64,000 bases of DNA from Gammaproteobacteria bacterium. GTDB lineage: Bacteria > Pseudomonadota > Gammaproteobacteria > Steroidobacterales > Rariloculaceae. The position numbers and the translations under genes were made by a program. The DNA is taken from contig DASVDR010000024.1 in the NCBI GenBank assembly GCA_036381015.1, forward strand, positions 123,228 to 187,227. The letters are read 5' to 3'. The notes under the pieces were generated by a model. That model was not told where the DNA came from, did no database searches, and saw nothing but the letters and a program-made list of their open reading frames with translations. Positions 32,577 through 41,422 of this stretch are shown here, in pieces (the stretch's first letter is position 1; every line of letters starts with the position of its first letter).

Positions 32577-33491
32577 TCACTCGGGCCAGATCACGGGAAT
32601 GTAGTGATCGGCGAGGAGAAACGTGAAGAGCGCCATCAGGTAGGTGATCGAGTACCCGAACGTACGCATCGCCGTTCCCGGCTGCGGCGCGAACTTCAAG
32701 CGCAACGCATAGCCCAGGAAACCCGCTCCGAGCGCGAGCGCGCCGAGCAGGTAGAGCTTCCCGCTCATGCCGGTGAGATACGGCAGAACCGACACGACGA
32801 TCAACAGGATCGTGTAGTAGATCACGAACGATTTCGTGAGCTCCTCGCCGTACGCGACCGGGAACATCGGGATCTCGGCCTTCTCGTAGTCGGCACGCCG
32901 AGCGATGGCGAGCGCCCAGAAGTGCGGCGGCGTCCACGTGAAGATGATCAGGAACAGCAGAAGCGCGTACCCGCTGACGTCGTTCGTCACCGCGGCCCAC
33001 CCGAGCACCGGCGGAGCCGCGCCCGCGGCACCGCCGATGACGATGTTCTGCGGCGTGGCGCGCTTCAGATAGACGGTGTAGACGACGGCATAACCGATCA
33101 GCGACAGGAACGTGAGCGCCGCCGTCAATGCATTCACGAGCAGCGCGAGCATGCCGATGCCGGCCAGGCCGAGCGCGAGCGCGAACGCAAGCGCGTCGCG
33201 CTCGGTCACGCGCCCGGACGGCAGCGGGCGAAACCGCGTCCTCGCCATGGCCGCGTCGATCCGCTGATCGAGCACATGGTTCACGGCCGCGGCCGAGGCG
33301 GCGGCGAGCGCGATGCCGAGGCTCCCGAAGACGAGCACGTCCCACGGCACCATGCCCGGCGTGGCGAGAAACATGCCGACGATCGCCGTGAACACGAGCA
33401 GCTGCACCACGCCCGGCTTCGTCAGCGCGTAATAATCGCGCCAGCCGGCCCTCGGTGCCGCCTCAGCGTTCGTGAATCCTCTTGAGAGCAT
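32577..33491 (-). CDS. ctaB: Protohaem IX farnesyltransferase (haem O synthase)
   Basis: 304 residues with about eight to nine transmembrane helices. The two Asp-rich prenyltransferase motifs are visible: NHVLDQRIDAAMART (NxxxDxxxD) and the second, YEKAEIPMFPV. It converts haem b to haem O with farnesyl diphosphate, the first step to haem A. The start overlaps the end of the upstream haem A synthase by 29 bp. It belongs to the oxidase assembly cluster ctaB-ctaA-SCO-like-SURF1. Confidence 0.94.
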   Translation of the reverse strand: MLSRGFTNAEAAPRAGWRDYYALTKPGVVQLLVFTAIVGMFLATPGMVPWDVLVFGSLGIALAAASAAAVNHVLDQRIDAAMARTRFRPLPSGRVTERDALAFALALGLAGIGMLALLVNALTAALTFLSLIGYAVVYTVYLKRATPQNIVIGGAAGAAPPVLGWAAVTNDVSGYALLLFLIIFTWTPPHFWALAIARRADYEKAEIPMFPVAYGEELTKSFVIYYTILLIVVSVLPYLTGMSGKLYLLGALALGAGFLGYALRLKFAPQPGTAMRTFGYSITYLMALFTFLLADHYIPVIWPE

Positions 33492-34440
33492 TGACCACCG
33501 TCAACAGCAGCACGGCCGCCCCGCCGTTGTGAGCCACCGCGACCGAAAGCGGAACGCCGAGCAGCACGATACTCGCGCCCAGCGTGAGTTGCACGGCCAG
33601 CGCCCCGAGCACCGCGGCGCCGGCGGCGCGGCCCTCCGGCCGGCGGACGAGCGCGACGCCGAGCGCGATCAGCAGCGTGGCCGCGCCGATCGCCCCGAGC
33701 CGGTGCGTGAAGTGCACGGCGACCCGTGCCGGGTGATCGAGGACGCCGCCCTCGTAATCGATGCCGATCCCGCGCCAGAGCACGAAGGCCTCGCGGAAAT
33801 CGGCAAGCTGCGGCCACCATTGCGTCTGGCAGGTCGGGAAGTCGGGGCAGGCGAGTGCCGCGTAGTTCGCGCTCGTCCAGCCGCCCAACGCGATCTGCAG
33901 GATCAGGGCGCCGGCCGCGACCGCCGCGAGAGCCTTCAAACGCCCCGTCGCGGGGAGCGGCGCGGGGTGGCCGCGCGCGAGCCAGAACAGCAGCGACAGC
34001 GTCGCGAGCCCGCCGAGCAGGTGCCCGACGACGACGATCGGCTTCAGCAGCAGCGTCACCGTCCACATGCCGAGCAGGCCTTGAAAGACGACGAGGCCGA
34101 CGAGCGCGAGCGGCACACCGCGCGGCTGCGCCGGGTCCTTTCGGTTCCGCCACGCGATGACGGCAAGCGCCACGCAGACGAGCCCCAGCGTGCTCGCGAG
34201 GTAGCGGTGGAACATTTCCCGCCAGGCCTTCGAGGCTTCTAGCGGACGGCCGAATTGCTGCTCGACGTCGGGATCCACGGCGAGCCCGTCGCCGACGACC
34301 ACCAGGCGCCCGTAGCATCCGGGCCAGTCCGGGCACCCGAGCCCCGCGTCGGTCAGCCGCACCCAGGCGCCGACCGTGACGACCACGAGCGCGAGAGCCG
34401 CGCCGAACCGGGCGAGCCGCAGGAACAGCCGCTGCATCAC
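33463..34440 (-). CDS. ctaA: Haem A synthase (Cox15/CtaA)
   Basis: 325 residues with eight transmembrane helices. Haem ligand histidines occur in the helices as EMFHRYLAS, VVVGHLLGG, VHFTHRLG and VAVAHNGGA. The GCPDWPGCYG and CPDFPTCQTQWWP cysteine loops are typical of proteobacterial Cox15. The enzyme oxidises the haem O methyl group to formyl, giving haem A for aa3 oxidases. The start ATG (34440, or 34437) overlaps the stop of the preceding SCO-like gene. Confidence 0.93.
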   Translation of the reverse strand: MMQRLFLRLARFGAALALVVVTVGAWVRLTDAGLGCPDWPGCYGRLVVVGDGLAVDPDVEQQFGRPLEASKAWREMFHRYLASTLGLVCVALAVIAWRNRKDPAQPRGVPLALVGLVVFQGLLGMWTVTLLLKPIVVVGHLLGGLATLSLLFWLARGHPAPLPATGRLKALAAVAAGALILQIALGGWTSANYAALACPDFPTCQTQWWPQLADFREAFVLWRGIGIDYEGGVLDHPARVAVHFTHRLGAIGAATLLIALGVALVRRPEGRAAGAAVLGALAVQLTLGASIVLLGVPLSVAVAHNGGAAVLLLTVVNALKRIHER

Positions 34441-35015
34441 CCTATCCTGGACACGTCGAGGAGCCGCTCGAGGTCATCGTAAAGGCCTTTCTGCCGGGCG
34501 TCCGGAGGATAACTCAACACGAGATTGCCGTGCGGATCCGCGACGTAGATCCGCCCTCGCTCGCCCGGCGGCTGCCCGATGTCCTGAAGCAGCTCCAAGA
34601 GGCGCGCACCCCCGCCGGCATCGAAGCTGCCGACGGCAACGGCCTTCGCCGCGCCCGGATCGGCCCCCGGGCCGACGTAGACGAGCCGGACGCGGCTCTG
34701 GTCGCGCCCGAGCGCGGCATGGACCTGGCGCAGCCGGACGAGGTCGGCGCCGCACCGCTCGTCGCACGGCGACGTGCGCGCGTAAATCAGCGACCACAGC
34801 GGCCGTGCCCACAGATTCTCGACGGCTTCCCCGCTCGCCTCCCGGCCCGCGAGCGGCGGGAGCGGCACCACCGGATCGAGCAGCAGCCGCTCCTCGTTCG
34901 CGAGACGGGGCAGCGCCCGCGGCGCACCGTAGTAGTAGAGAACGTACGCGGCCACGACCGGCCCGAAGCAGAGCAGCGCGACGAGCAGCAGCTCGATTTT
35001 GAAACGTGGTCTCAT
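34437..35015 (-). CDS. Membrane-anchored SCO/thioredoxin-like protein of the cox cluster
   Basis: 192 residues. One N-terminal transmembrane helix (about 8-29) is followed by a periplasmic domain. That domain has SLIYARTSPCDERCGADLVRLRQ, whose CxxxC (Cys84 and Cys88) resembles the copper-binding motif of SCO1/SenC. A predicted thioredoxin-like ending reads RIYVADPHGNLVLSYP. It corresponds in position to the hypothetical gene between SURF1 and cox15 in Pseudomonas. The likely role is copper delivery or thiol chemistry for oxidase assembly. The start is coupled to the SURF1 stop (ATGA). The assignment is based on motif and context only. Confidence 0.72.
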   Translation of the reverse strand: MRPRFKIELLLVALLCFGPVVAAYVLYYYGAPRALPRLANEERLLLDPVVPLPPLAGREASGEAVENLWARPLWSLIYARTSPCDERCGADLVRLRQVHAALGRDQSRVRLVYVGPGADPGAAKAVAVGSFDAGGGARLLELLQDIGQPPGERGRIYVADPHGNLVLSYPPDARQKGLYDDLERLLDVSRIG

Positions 35016-35749
35016 CGATGTCTCCGTCGCAGCCCGCGCCACCCGACGGCGCATGCGGCGCCGGCCGCGATCGCGGCGAACAGCCACCATTGCACCGCGT
35101 AGCCGATGTGCCTGGCCGGGCTCATCACGCGAACCGTCCATACGCGCTCGAAGCCGTCCGGCGCGGACGGATCGAGCAGCAGCTGATAGTCGAGCAGCGG
35201 CCGTCCGAGCGCCTGCTCGAGATCGGCCATCGTCGGGTAGCTGACGACGGCCACGGAAGCCCCCGCCGGCGGCGGCGCCGGATCCCCGAGCCGCAGGCCC
35301 GGCGCCGGAAGCGAGTCGACGAGGCCCTCGACCTGCCGCTCGGCCGACGGGACCCGAACCTCCGGCAGCACGCTCCGGTCGGGATCGGCCTCGACCCAGC
35401 CGCGGTTCACGATCAGCCAGCGCCCGCCCCCGGCCGGCGAGAACGGCGTCAGCACGTAGTAGCCCGCGACCCCGTCGCGCACCACATTGTCGACCAGAAA
35501 CTGCCGCTCGGGCACGTAGCGGCCGCGCACCTCGAGGCGGCGGTATCGGATCTCGTCCACCGGCACATCCGGCGGCGCGTCGAGCGCGGGCAGCCGCGCG
35601 GCGGCCGCGAAGCGCTCCGCGGTGGACCGGCTCGCCTCCGCGCGCTCGATCTGCCAAAAGCCGAGCGCGACGCACGCGGCCGCCACGGCGGCGAGCAGCA
35701 CGACCGCGACCACCGGGCGACGACGCGAGCTTCGATCGGTCGGGGTCAC
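35012..35749 (-). CDS. SURF1 family cytochrome oxidase assembly protein
   Basis: 245 residues. Two terminal transmembrane helices flank a periplasmic domain. Family motifs are LGFWQIERAE near the start, YRRLEVRGRYVPERQFLVDN, WLIVNRGWV and the C-terminal HIGYAVQWWLFA. SURF1 helps insert haem A into subunit I. The gene is divergent from the DUF2909 gene with a 46-bp gap, the only visible promoter space for the SURF1-SCO-ctaA-ctaB transcript. Confidence 0.92.
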   Translation of the reverse strand: MTPTDRSSRRRPVVAVVLLAAVAAACVALGFWQIERAEASRSTAERFAAAARLPALDAPPDVPVDEIRYRRLEVRGRYVPERQFLVDNVVRDGVAGYYVLTPFSPAGGGRWLIVNRGWVEADPDRSVLPEVRVPSAERQVEGLVDSLPAPGLRLGDPAPPPAGASVAVVSYPTMADLEQALGRPLLDYQLLLDPSAPDGFERVWTVRVMSPARHIGYAVQWWLFAAIAAGAACAVGWRGLRRRHR

Positions 35750-35795
35750 GTTTAGAATGGTACGCTCCGGAGTCGCCTAGCCCGGGAGCCGCCTG

Positions 35796-36020
35796 TTGGA
35801 CCTCATCCTCATCGCCATGTTCGTCGCTGTCCTCACGAGCCTCGCGGTCGCGCTCGTCTTTCTCGTGCGCCCCGGGCGGCGATCGAGCAACGTCGTCAAC
35901 GCGCTGACGGTCCGCGTCGGCCTTTCCGTGCTGCTGTTCGTCCTGTTGATGATCGCCTGGTACACGGGGCTCATCGAGCCCCATGGCCTGCAGCCCGCCG
36001 CCCCGCCTCCGCACCCGTAG
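35796..36020 (+). CDS. DUF2909 twin-helix membrane protein
   Basis: 74 residues with two transmembrane helices (about 2-23 and 41-60) joined by VRPGRRSSNVVNALTVRVGLS. This is the conserved core of DUF2909, which in Pseudomonas lies between coxC and SURF1. The start is TTG at 35796 with GGGAG 7 bp upstream; the later ATG (35817) would cut the first helix. It is on the plus strand, opposite to the cox operon around it. Function unknown, probably oxidase-related. The following 207 bp contain no supported feature. Confidence 0.8.
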   Translation: MDLILIAMFVAVLTSLAVALVFLVRPGRRSSNVVNALTVRVGLSVLLFVLLMIAWYTGLIEPHGLQPAAPPPHP

Positions 36021-36227
36021 GCGGCCCGATTCGACACGCCGAGGCCGGGCGCGACGAGCGCATTGCCGGCGCGGAAGCTCGCCGAGCGCGAATCGCCGAT
36101 CCCGAGCCGTTCGAGGCCCGCAACCCGAAGCGCCAACGGGCGCGCCCGAGGCCGCCAAAGGACCTCGAAGCGCTGCCGCACGACCGAGCGCCGGGCGACC
36201 CGGCAGGCCGGGCGCCGTGCTCGACGG

Positions 36228-37103
36228 TCAGAGCCAGTAGACGAAGATGAACAGCCCGAGCCAGACCACGTCGACGAAGTGCCAATACCAGGCCACTCCC
36301 TCGAACGCGAAATGCCGATCCGGCGTGAAATGCCCGCGCAGCACGCGCAGCCAGATGATCGTCAACATGATCGAGCCGACCAGCACGTGGAAGCCGTGGA
36401 AGCCGGTGAGCATGAAGAACGTCGACCCGTAGATGCCGGCGGTGTCGAGCTGGAGGTTCAGCTCGGTGTACGCGTGCACGTACTCCTTGGCCTGCAGGCC
36501 GAGGAACAGGAAGCCGAGCAGGAACGTCGCCGCGAGCCACACGGCCGTGCCGAGCCGCTTGTTCGCGCGCAGCATGTGGTGCGCGACGGTCAAGGTCACA
36601 CCGCTCGTCAGCAGGATCGCCGTGTTCAGCGCCGGGACGCCCCACGCCGGGATCGTCTCGAACTCCGCGGGCCCGGCCGGGCCCGCGGACGGCCACGCGT
36701 TCTCGAACCCTTCCCAAAGCAGCAGATTCGTGTAGAAGTTGTTGCCCTCGCCGGCGAGCCACGGCACCGCCAGCTGGCGCGCATAGAACAGGGCGCCGAA
36801 AAAGGCGCCGAAGAACACGACCTCGGAGAATATGAACCAGCTCATCCCCCAGCGGAACGAGCGGTCGACCTGGTCGTTGTAAAGACCCTTCTCGCTCTCG
36901 CCGATCACGGTGCCGAACCAGCCGACGAGCATGACCGTCAGCACGGCGGCACCGAACACGGCCACCCAAGTGCCGGCGCCGAGCCCGTTGAGCCAGAGAC
37001 TGAAGCCGAACGCGAGGGAGAACAGGCCGATCGAGCCGAGGATCGGCCAACGAGTCCCATGCGGGACGTAGTAGTGGGAGTCGGGATGAGTCACGGCGCT
37101 CAT
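36228..37103 (-). CDS. coxC: Cytochrome c oxidase subunit III
   Basis: 291 residues with seven transmembrane helices. It shows the extended proteobacterial form: HYYVPHGTRWPILGSIGLF, FRWGMSWFIFSEVVFFGAFFGALFYAR, an AHHMLRANKR helix, YGSTFFMLTGFHGFHVLVG, and the ending VAWYWHFVDVVWLGLFIFVYW. It is the third core subunit of the second, aa3-type oxidase. It is separated from cox11 by 28 bp on the same strand. Confidence 0.95.
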   Translation of the reverse strand: MSAVTHPDSHYYVPHGTRWPILGSIGLFSLAFGFSLWLNGLGAGTWVAVFGAAVLTVMLVGWFGTVIGESEKGLYNDQVDRSFRWGMSWFIFSEVVFFGAFFGALFYARQLAVPWLAGEGNNFYTNLLLWEGFENAWPSAGPAGPAEFETIPAWGVPALNTAILLTSGVTLTVAHHMLRANKRLGTAVWLAATFLLGFLFLGLQAKEYVHAYTELNLQLDTAGIYGSTFFMLTGFHGFHVLVGSIMLTIIWLRVLRGHFTPDRHFAFEGVAWYWHFVDVVWLGLFIFVYWL

Positions 37104-37131
37104 GTCGATTCGGATCTCTTCGATAAAGGGT

Positions 37132-37647
37132 TTACGACTGCCCGTCGAGCGTGAAGAACGTATAACCGAGGGTCACGGTGTCGATGTACTCCGGCAGCTC
37201 CGGATCGATCAGGAACACGACCTTCATGTCGCGTCCCTCCCTCGCGTCGAAATCCTGGCTCGTGAAGCAGAAGCACTGCACTTTCTTGAAGTACTTGGCG
37301 GCCGTCCCCGGGGACACGCTCGGCACGGCCTGCCCGGTCAGCGGAGTGCCGGTGAGGTTACGCGCGTAGTAGGACGTCTCGTAAATCCGCCCGGGGTGGA
37401 CGTCGACGTGGCTGACGGTGGGATGGAACTCCCACGGCGAGCCCGCCGCGGTTGCGCCGACGAATTCCACTCTCACCGTCCGGTCGACGTCGACGTTCTC
37501 GGTGACCTGCTGGGCGACGTTCGACGTGCGGCCGCCGAGGCCCGTGATATCGCAGAAGACGTCGTAGAGGGGCACGAGCGCGAAGCCGAACCCGAACATC
37601 GCGACGCCGAGCAGGGCGAGCTTGATCGTCAACTCACGGTGGCGCAT
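37132..37647 (-). CDS. ctaG: Cytochrome oxidase copper chaperone CtaG/Cox11
   Basis: 171 residues: one N-terminal transmembrane helix (about 8-27) and a periplasmic immunoglobulin-like domain. It contains the copper motif as VQCFCFTSQ and the preceding GKxFKKVQ-type region (AAKYFKKVQ). Cox11 inserts CuB into subunit I. LVPLYDVFCDITG near the start is a family hallmark. It lies between coxA and coxC as in other proteobacteria. Confidence 0.95.
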   Translation of the reverse strand: MRHRELTIKLALLGVAMFGFGFALVPLYDVFCDITGLGGRTSNVAQQVTENVDVDRTVRVEFVGATAAGSPWEFHPTVSHVDVHPGRIYETSYYARNLTGTPLTGQAVPSVSPGTAAKYFKKVQCFCFTSQDFDAREGRDMKVVFLIDPELPEYIDTVTLGYTFFTLDGQS

Positions 37648-37657
37648 GTCTCGATCC

Positions 37658-37828
37658 TCAGGCGGGGAAGATGCCCTTCACGAGGCCCAGAAGGATGAAA
37701 CCCACGTAGAACGCGAGCGCGAGCAACGCGAGCAGCCGGGCGTTCGCGCGCGCCTTCGAGCGCCGCGCCTCGACGTCGTCGGGATCGCGCCGCTCGCCGT
37801 TCATCGGGCCTGCCGTGTGCGCGATCAT
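37658..37828 (-). CDS. Cytochrome oxidase small assembly-type membrane protein
   Basis: 56 residues. The basic N-terminal half (RRSKARANARL) precedes a single transmembrane helix (LLALLALAFYVGFILLGLV). The ATG at 37828 overlaps the coxA stop (ATGA), which supports translation; an ATG at 37804 is an alternative. Small single-helix proteins between coxA and cox11 are common in proteobacteria and are often annotated as oxidase small assembly proteins. The exact function is not established. Confidence 0.7.
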   Translation of the reverse strand: MIAHTAGPMNGERRDPDDVEARRSKARANARLLALLALAFYVGFILLGLVKGIFPA

Positions 37829-39408
37829 TTCACCACCGGCGGCGTCTGGAACGTGTGGTGAGGCGCCGGCGAGGGGACCGTCCATTCGAGCCCTTCCGCG
37901 CCTTCCCAGACGCGGTCCGTCGCCTTCTCGCCGCCCCGGATGCACTTGATGATCACCCACACGAAGATCAGCTGCGCGAGGCCGAGCCCGAACGCTCCGA
38001 TGCTCGAGATCGCGTTGAAGTCCGCGAACTGCACCGCGTAGTCGGGGATGCGGCGCGGCATGCCGGCGAGGCCGAGGAAGTGCTGCGGGAAGAACGTGAC
38101 GTTCACGAAGATCGCCGTGAGCCAGAAGTGCAGCTTCCCGAGGCGCTCGTCATACATGTGGCCGGTCCATTTCGGCAGCCAGTAGTAGGCGCCCGCGAAC
38201 GCGCCGAACAGCGCGCCGGGCACGAGCACGTAGTGGAAGTGGGCGACCACGAAATACGTGTCGTGGTACTGGAAGTCGGCCGGCACGATCGCGACCATCA
38301 GGCCAGAGAACCCGCCGAGCGTGAACAGAAACAGAAATCCGATCGCGAACAGCATCGGCGTCTCGAAGGTCAGCGAGCCTTTCCACATCGTCGCCGTCCA
38401 ATTGAAGATCTTCACGCCGGTCGGAATCGCGATGATCATCGTCGTCAGCATGAAGAAGAGCTGACCGGCGAGCGGCATGCCGACGGTGAACATGTGGTGC
38501 GACCACACGATCGCCGACAGGAACGCGATGCTTGCGGTGGCGTACACCATCGCCGCGTAACCGAACAGCGGCTTGCGCGAGAAGGTCGGAATCACCTGGG
38601 AGATGATCCCGAAGGCCGGCATGATGATGATGTAGACCTCCGGGTGCCCGAAGAACCAGAAGATGTGCTGATACATCACCGGGTCGCCGCCGCCCGCGGC
38701 CCGGAAAAAGCTCGTGCCGAAGAAATGGTCCGTGAGGAGCATCGTGACGGCCCCCGCGAGCACCGGCATCGCGAGCAGCATCAGGTATGCCGTGATCAGC
38801 CACGTCCACACGAACATCGGCATCTTCATCAGAGTCATGCCGGGGGCGCGCAAGTTCATGATCGTGACGATGATGTTGATCGACGCCATGATCGAAGAGA
38901 TGCCGAGCAGGTGAACGGCGAAGATCATGAACGGGAACGAGGCGCCGGCTTGCGTGGACAGCGGCGGATACATCGTCCAGCCGGCGGCCGGAGCGCCGCC
39001 CGGAAGGAAGAACGTGAGGAGCAGCATCGCCGTGGCGAACGGCAGCAGCCAGAACGACCAGTTGTTCAGGCGCGGCAGCGCCATGTCCGGCGCGCCGATC
39101 ATCAACGGCACCATCCAGTTCGCGAACCCGGCGAACGCGGGCATGATCATGCCGAAAATCATGATCAGCGCGTGCACGGTCGTCATCTGATTGAAGAAAT
39201 AGGGGTCGACGAACTGAAGCCCGGGCTGGAACAGCTCCGCCCGAACCACGAGCGCCATGCTGCCGCCGACGAAGAACATCAGCAGGCTGAACACCAGATA
39301 CAGGGTGCCAATGTCCTTGTGGTTGGTCGTGGTGATCCAACGCAGGATCCACGGCAGCACGCCTTTCGGGCGGTGGCCGGCGTGGACGTCGATCGCAGTC
39401 GTGCTCAT
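37825..39408 (-). CDS. coxA: Cytochrome c oxidase subunit I, aa3-type
   Basis: 527 residues, twelve transmembrane helices. All metal ligands are visible: TVHALIMIF (haem a His), FGHPEVYIII (CuB His, D-channel Glu and cross-linked Tyr), WSHHMFTVGM (CuB His pair) and VAHFHYVLV (haem a3 and a). The proton-path Asp lies in GAPDMALPRLNNWSFW, and the K-channel Lys in AIPTGVKIFNW. It is a canonical A1-type proton-pumping oxidase, distinct from the coxN protein 13 kb away. It is preceded by coxB (58-bp gap). Confidence 0.97.
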   Translation of the reverse strand: MSTTAIDVHAGHRPKGVLPWILRWITTTNHKDIGTLYLVFSLLMFFVGGSMALVVRAELFQPGLQFVDPYFFNQMTTVHALIMIFGMIMPAFAGFANWMVPLMIGAPDMALPRLNNWSFWLLPFATAMLLLTFFLPGGAPAAGWTMYPPLSTQAGASFPFMIFAVHLLGISSIMASINIIVTIMNLRAPGMTLMKMPMFVWTWLITAYLMLLAMPVLAGAVTMLLTDHFFGTSFFRAAGGGDPVMYQHIFWFFGHPEVYIIIMPAFGIISQVIPTFSRKPLFGYAAMVYATASIAFLSAIVWSHHMFTVGMPLAGQLFFMLTTMIIAIPTGVKIFNWTATMWKGSLTFETPMLFAIGFLFLFTLGGFSGLMVAIVPADFQYHDTYFVVAHFHYVLVPGALFGAFAGAYYWLPKWTGHMYDERLGKLHFWLTAIFVNVTFFPQHFLGLAGMPRRIPDYAVQFADFNAISSIGAFGLGLAQLIFVWVIIKCIRGGEKATDRVWEGAEGLEWTVPSPAPHHTFQTPPVVK

Positions 39409-39466
39409 TTCGAAAACTCTCCTAAACCTCCGGGCGTTGCCCCCAGCGGGCCCCTCATGCGCTCTG

Positions 39467-40282
39467 TCAGTCCGCCTGCGACAGGGCGGGACGCGCCTGC
39501 TCCGACAGCCACTCGTCGAACTTTTCCTTGCTCACGACCTGTACGACGATCGGCATGTACCCGTGATCCATTCCGCACAGCTCCGCGCACTGCCCGCGGA
39601 ACGTGCCCTCCTCGGTGGCCTGGAACCACGACTCGTTCACAAATCCCGGTATCGCATCCTTCTTGACCGCGAAATCCGGCACCCACCACGCGTGCACGAC
39701 GTCCGCCGCCGTGATCAGCAGCCGTACCTTCGTGTCGACGGGCACGACGAGCGGGTTGTCCACGTCGAGCAGATAGTGGTCGACGCCGTACGGGTCGATC
39801 CCGGAGCCGCGACGGCGAGCGGCGTTGCTTTCGCGGGCGAGCGCGCTGAAGAACGACACATCCTCGTCGATGTAGTCGTAATGCCATCGCCACTGATATC
39901 CGGTGATCTTGATCGTGAGCTCCGAGTCCCTGGTGTCCTCGATGCGCACGAGGGACTCCGCCGCCGGGATCGCCATCAGCACGAGAATCACGGCCGGAAT
40001 GGCCGTCCAGAGAACCTCCGCCGTGGTGTTGTGCGAGAACTTAGCCGGTGTCGGGTTGCGGCTCTTTCGATAGCGGATCATCGCGACGATCATCGCCGTG
40101 TAGACGGCGATGCCGATGACCACGCACACCCAGAGGATCAGCATGTGCAGCCCGTAAACCTCGCGGCTGATCGTCGTCACTCCGCGGGGCATGTTGACCT
40201 CGAAATCCGCCCACACGGGCGAGGCGAAGAGGACGGCCAGCACCGCGAGAGCGGCCGCAACGGGGCCTGACTTTATGTTCAT
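39467..40282 (-). CDS. coxB: Cytochrome c oxidase subunit II
   Basis: 271 residues. A signal peptide (ending near SPVWA) and two transmembrane hairpin helices precede the CuA cupredoxin domain. Ligands are His in ADVVHAWWVP and the CAELCGMDHGYM cluster. GYQWRWHYDY carries the aromatic electron-entry region. There is no fused cytochrome c domain, unlike the coxM protein, so this oxidase needs a separate cytochrome c such as c4. The first codon used is ATG 40282; GTG 40285 is in frame. It is the first gene of the second oxidase operon. Confidence 0.95.
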   Translation of the reverse strand: MNIKSGPVAAALAVLAVLFASPVWADFEVNMPRGVTTISREVYGLHMLILWVCVVIGIAVYTAMIVAMIRYRKSRNPTPAKFSHNTTAEVLWTAIPAVILVLMAIPAAESLVRIEDTRDSELTIKITGYQWRWHYDYIDEDVSFFSALARESNAARRRGSGIDPYGVDHYLLDVDNPLVVPVDTKVRLLITAADVVHAWWVPDFAVKKDAIPGFVNESWFQATEEGTFRGQCAELCGMDHGYMPIVVQVVSKEKFDEWLSEQARPALSQAD

Positions 40283-40435
40283 CACGGTGATTTCAACAGC
40301 AACAATGAATAGAGGGCGGGCAAAGAGATCTTAACAAAGCGCTCTTTCCGGCTGGGTTTCGGCTTCCACCTATAGGCCGCGTCGCATTCGTGCGGACTGC
40401 GTCGCAGACGGTGTGCGTTCGATCACGGCGCGCCG

Positions 40436-41326
40436 TCATCGCGGCCGCCTTCGCATGATGCCGATGTCCTCGGGCGCGACGCCGACCTCGCCGGGCGCGC
40501 GTCCTCGGCGCGCGAGCGGCGCACGGCCGCTGCCCCATGCATGGCCGAGGATCAGCTCCACCGTCACGGGAAAGCGGCCCGCATGCCGGCCGGACTCGAG
40601 CGCCCGCTCGAAGCCGGCCCACCGCGCGCGGCCCGTCAACGCGCGCCGACGGCCGGCGGCGACGTTCACGGCGCCGCAAGAACGCAAGTCTCGGATCACT
40701 GAGTGTACGTCCCTGTATCGAAGCTCCATTCGATCCACGTCGACGACGGGCTCGGCGAGCCCGGACGCAACAGCGAGATCGCCGAGGTCGTGCATGTCGA
40801 CGAACGCGTGCACGTGCACGCGATCGTCCACGGCCGCCCACGCGCGGCGCAGCTGCTCGAGCGTGTCGGGTCCCAAAGTCGAGAACAACAGCAGGCCGCC
40901 CTGCGTCAGCGTCCGCGCCGCTTCCCTGAACAACCGCTCGGGCCTGCTCCAGGGGAGCAGCATATTAGCGAAAATGAGGTCCACTTGGCCATTTTTCAGC
41001 GGCAGGCGCTCGGCCGCGCCGGCGATCGGCGCGGCGGGCGTGCCGCGCGCCCGTCCGGCCGCGAGCATCGGCAGGCTCCAGTCGACCGCGAGGAGGCGGG
41101 CGTCCGGGAAGCGGGCCCGAAGCTGCCGAGCACCCGCGCCGAGGCCGGAGCCGAGATCGACGATCACCGCCGGCGAGAGCCGCATCAGCTCGAGGCGCCC
41201 GACGAGGCGATCGCGCGCCTCGTCGTGCACGACGCTGGCCGCGTCGAACGTCTCGGCGGCCCGGTCGAACGCCCGCCGTGCGGCCCGCGGATCGGGCAGC
41301 ACGTCCTCGAGCGAGGCGGGGCTCAT
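40436..41326 (-). CDS. bioC: Malonyl-ACP O-methyltransferase BioC
   Basis: 296 residues, class I SAM-dependent methyltransferase fold. It has the BioC-type start ARRAFDRAAETFDAASVVHDE, the SAM loop VIVDLGSGLGAGA, LAVDWSLPML, and LPLKNGQVDLIFANMLLPW. BioC methylates malonyl-ACP to start pimelate assembly for biotin. It lies 96 bp after bioB on the same strand; bioF, bioH and bioD are absent from the window. The C-terminal third is Arg-rich and less conserved. Confidence 0.82.
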   Translation of the reverse strand: MSPASLEDVLPDPRAARRAFDRAAETFDAASVVHDEARDRLVGRLELMRLSPAVIVDLGSGLGAGARQLRARFPDARLLAVDWSLPMLAAGRARGTPAAPIAGAAERLPLKNGQVDLIFANMLLPWSRPERLFREAARTLTQGGLLLFSTLGPDTLEQLRRAWAAVDDRVHVHAFVDMHDLGDLAVASGLAEPVVDVDRMELRYRDVHSVIRDLRSCGAVNVAAGRRRALTGRARWAGFERALESGRHAGRFPVTVELILGHAWGSGRAPLARRGRAPGEVGVAPEDIGIMRRRPR

Positions 41327-41422
41327 GCGCGCGCCGACGGGCGGACGCCGCGGCGCGAGGCGCGGCGCGGGGACGGCACACGGCCGGCTCGGAGCCGGCG
41401 CGGGCGCGCGGCGCGCGGCGCG

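Noticed and set aside
30687-33485. 932-codon plus-strand frame opposite uvrD and ctaB
   Set aside because: Antisense to two well-supported genes, no domain recognised, composition typical of shadow frames.
36021-36227. Plus-strand frames between the DUF2909 gene and coxC
   Set aside because: Arg/Pro-rich shadow translations without start context; no gene or RNA could be supported in these 207 bp.
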